Below, piece after piece: positions 63,501-64,000 of a stretch of 64,000 nucleotides of DNA. The notes under the pieces were generated by a model. That model had not been told where the DNA came from and did no database searches. It saw nothing but the letters and a program-made list of their open reading frames with translations. Made by a program: the position numbers and the translations under genes. Where the stretch lies: positions 1,178,001-1,242,000 of the forward strand of contig NZ_CP012075.1 of NCBI RefSeq assembly GCF_001262015.1. The letters are read 5' to 3'. The stretch is from Prevotella fusca JCM 17724 (GTDB lineage: Bacteria; Bacteroidota; Bacteroidia; Bacteroidales; Bacteroidaceae). Numbering within the stretch: the stretch's first letter is position 1; each line of letters begins with the position of its first letter.

Positions 63501-63728
63501 CACGCCCAGGAAGGAGGTGCTGCCGTCTATGCGGACGGTCAGGGGCTCGCTGAGCCAGTCGGAGCTGCCGCCCATGTCATGTGAGAAGCGGCTGCTGCCG
63601 GTCTCGAGGTCGAGGACCAGCTCGAAGTAATGATGGTCGCCTATGCGCTGTTCCAGGCGGAAGGACTTGAAGGTAGGGATTGCAGTGTCACCGATGGTCA
63701 CGGTGAAGCGTATGTCGGGAAATGCCAT
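60588..63728 (-). CDS. vgrG: Specialised VgrG with C-terminal metzincin-like protease domain
   Basis: This 1046-aa protein has the VgrG core at about 1-460 (gp27-like barrels and OB-fold, nearly identical to copy 1) and a beta-helix spike at about 465-620. A linker and an Ig-like region follow (about 640-890). The C-terminal domain of about 150 aa carries HELFHALGLYHSF (about 970-982), an exact HExxHxxGxxH zinc-binding motif, and IMDYSD about 20 residues later, a Met-turn. Both are marks of metzincin metalloproteases. Thus an effector domain is fused to the spike itself. The next gene downstream is the likely immunity lipoprotein. Confidence 0.88.
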   Translation of the reverse strand: MAFPDIRFTVTIGDTAIPTFKSFRLEQRIGDHHYFELVLDLETGSSRFSHDMGGSSDWLSEPLTVRIDGSTSFLGVVTNVHMHREDSEFGHLVVSGYSATYRLETAPGNFSWTGKKIGEIVSRLCDDANVGSRVNAAYDGRPDYLCQYGESQFGFIRRLASQYKEWLYYDGTSLVFGRPKTLPDSVCLEFGTTLSSLDIGIQTLARPKKAYSYHSSSDQQMDEASPSETAGQDLLARKAVAASMKLFSVPARQYAEQRVNSGPELVDYMRRKQSAETAESHYVTAESRVPGLCVGSVVKIDSSFYQSFRSLSRRTLGEFIITEIVHEVGEDGYYRNRFKALPSALEVIPVPDARIPHAETQMATVTRNDDPKGSGRIQVRMNWQADDMNTNWIRVMTPDGGSSSDVKSNRGFVFIPEVGDHVLVGFRHGDPSRPYAMGSLFNGFTGKGGGPKNSIKSLRTRSGISVILNDDNRSLEIKDAGGSSIHLDGNGNILLNAPKNIQLHAGNDMSFMAGHDLQVNVGNTQTTNIGNMLLTNVMQKILVNTPFMQQLVADFFHTQAGKALLNSQNQIKIEAPETNVVGEQELFIHSANKTVVNSQGTMEMRGEQGMHELNTAKEYETVKEEIGTKVCVQFRTSESYSGEFGFDWVRFADSERTGDIEENRYDKIIGSCKGEGNNFKQKTNKYYKFLSEYKQQYIIPWKKKEAEAAKAATLTTGTDDGKKSTDYLYVVPVMTLRQGNSADLVLNIDVNEKAKSFKYEYDTKLFSLNKTTVKICDKGSYKGENGDTLRITCKQEFSEDKEICLYAYDGQENKSLAGKLIVKANDDKHRYALDVVLVRVKTCIKDNNISYPPECSSHKTILENYFAQCYIDANIKECELDLTTQERKTAFLAYTEGGYLKGTELPTRVFKYLAKTFNGDKVTSKYKEYHKIFFLNEKNEDERLYGQARKIRSKEVVVLAPGLHDTTCAHELFHALGLYHSFSSSNLHTFEKNKTDNIMDYSDVSDNPIPVVATWQFQWDILHKKLLTIAQLKKEEERRKNRQTTN

Positions 63729-63858
63729 GTCGTATCGTTTTTACTGTGGTGATGTCTGTCGGGAAAGGGATGATCATAAGGAAAGGGATGTAGGCATAAG
63801 GCAGGAGGGCATGCCGGGAGCCCTGCTCCCTGACATACCCTCCCTGCTGTCCGTCGGC

Positions 63859-64000
63859 TTATGTGCGTGGCCAGCGGTTGTCAAGCTCCGCATTGCCCAC
63901 CGTGATGGTCTCCGCAGAGAAGGTCATCGCAATGGTCATCGGAGTCTCGTTCTCAACGTTCAGCGTCTCCTTGTAGTGGACGATGTACGCATTCCTGAAG
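63859..64000 (-). CDS. hcp: T6SS tube protein Hcp (copy 2, cut by the window edge)
   Basis: The last 46 codons of a second hcp are present. They are almost identical to copy 1 at 40828-40969, with the same stop and the same 130-bp gap to vgrG. The 5' part lies outside the window. Confidence 0.85.
   Translation of the reverse strand, partial: FRNAYIVHYKETLNVENETPMTIAMTFSAETITVGNAELDNRWPRT

Overview
The window looks like a Bacteroidota chromosome, most probably Prevotella or a close relative. Reasons: a subtype-iii type VI secretion system (T6SS), Bacteroidota promoters (TAnnTTTG boxes with an upstream TTG about 20 nt away), IS1380 and IS982 transposases of Bacteroidales type, and a leucine-rich-repeat surface protein with a Prevotella-like C-terminal tail. 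The genus is an inference from sequence style only.

Layout. 0.2-3.7 kb: a small gene, an OmpA-type outer-membrane protein and a coiled-coil lipoprotein, behind a promoter with three operator-like repeats. 4.8-15.4 kb: about a dozen small, diverse genes, nearly all on the minus strand, with the look of orphan immunity genes (SUKH, TPR, HEAT, PoNi types). An IS982 remnant and a DinD/HEAT-repeat operon interrupt them. 16.0-28.3 kb: the T6SS structural operon on the plus strand (tssE, tssF, tssH/clpV, tssG, tssN, tssK, tssO, a second small membrane protein, a PKD-domain protein, tssR). It starts at a good promoter and ends at a strong terminator. tssB and tssC are not in the window. 28.8-33.7 kb: a broken and an intact IS1380 copy in opposite orientation flank a leucine-rich-repeat gene. 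33.7-41.5 kb (minus): hcp, vgrG, an unknown cargo gene, a 1035-aa effector (PAAR-like DUF4280, GH19 muramidase/chitinase-like and M23 peptidase domains) and a lipoprotein that is its likely immunity protein. 42.5-47.8 kb: ordinary chromosome (mnmA, a YitT-family gene, a zinc-ribbon membrane protein, a GH25 lysozyme). 49.1-55.9 kb: a second group of orphan immunity genes and fragments around a TonB-dependent receptor. 56.0-64.0 kb (minus): a second hcp, a VgrG carrying a metzincin-type protease domain, its likely lipoprotein immunity, a lone DUF4280 protein, a VgrG remnant, a PAAR protein with a Gly-rich toxin-like tail, a membrane immunity protein and a DcrB/Eag-like protein.

How it works together (inference). 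The 16-28 kb operon builds most of the baseplate, membrane-anchor and recycling parts. The two hcp-vgrG modules supply tube, spike and cargo. The immunity clusters would protect the cell from its own and from foreign effectors. Traces of toxin and immunity exchange are visible as near-identical hcp-vgrG blocks, toxin-tail remnants beside orphan immunity genes, and duplicated immunity fragments.

The least explained structure is non-coding: six arrays, each of exactly four 22-bp units. Four of them sit inside a roughly 500-600 bp element bounded by GGTTCTTCCGTTAAATGCG-type inverted repeats.
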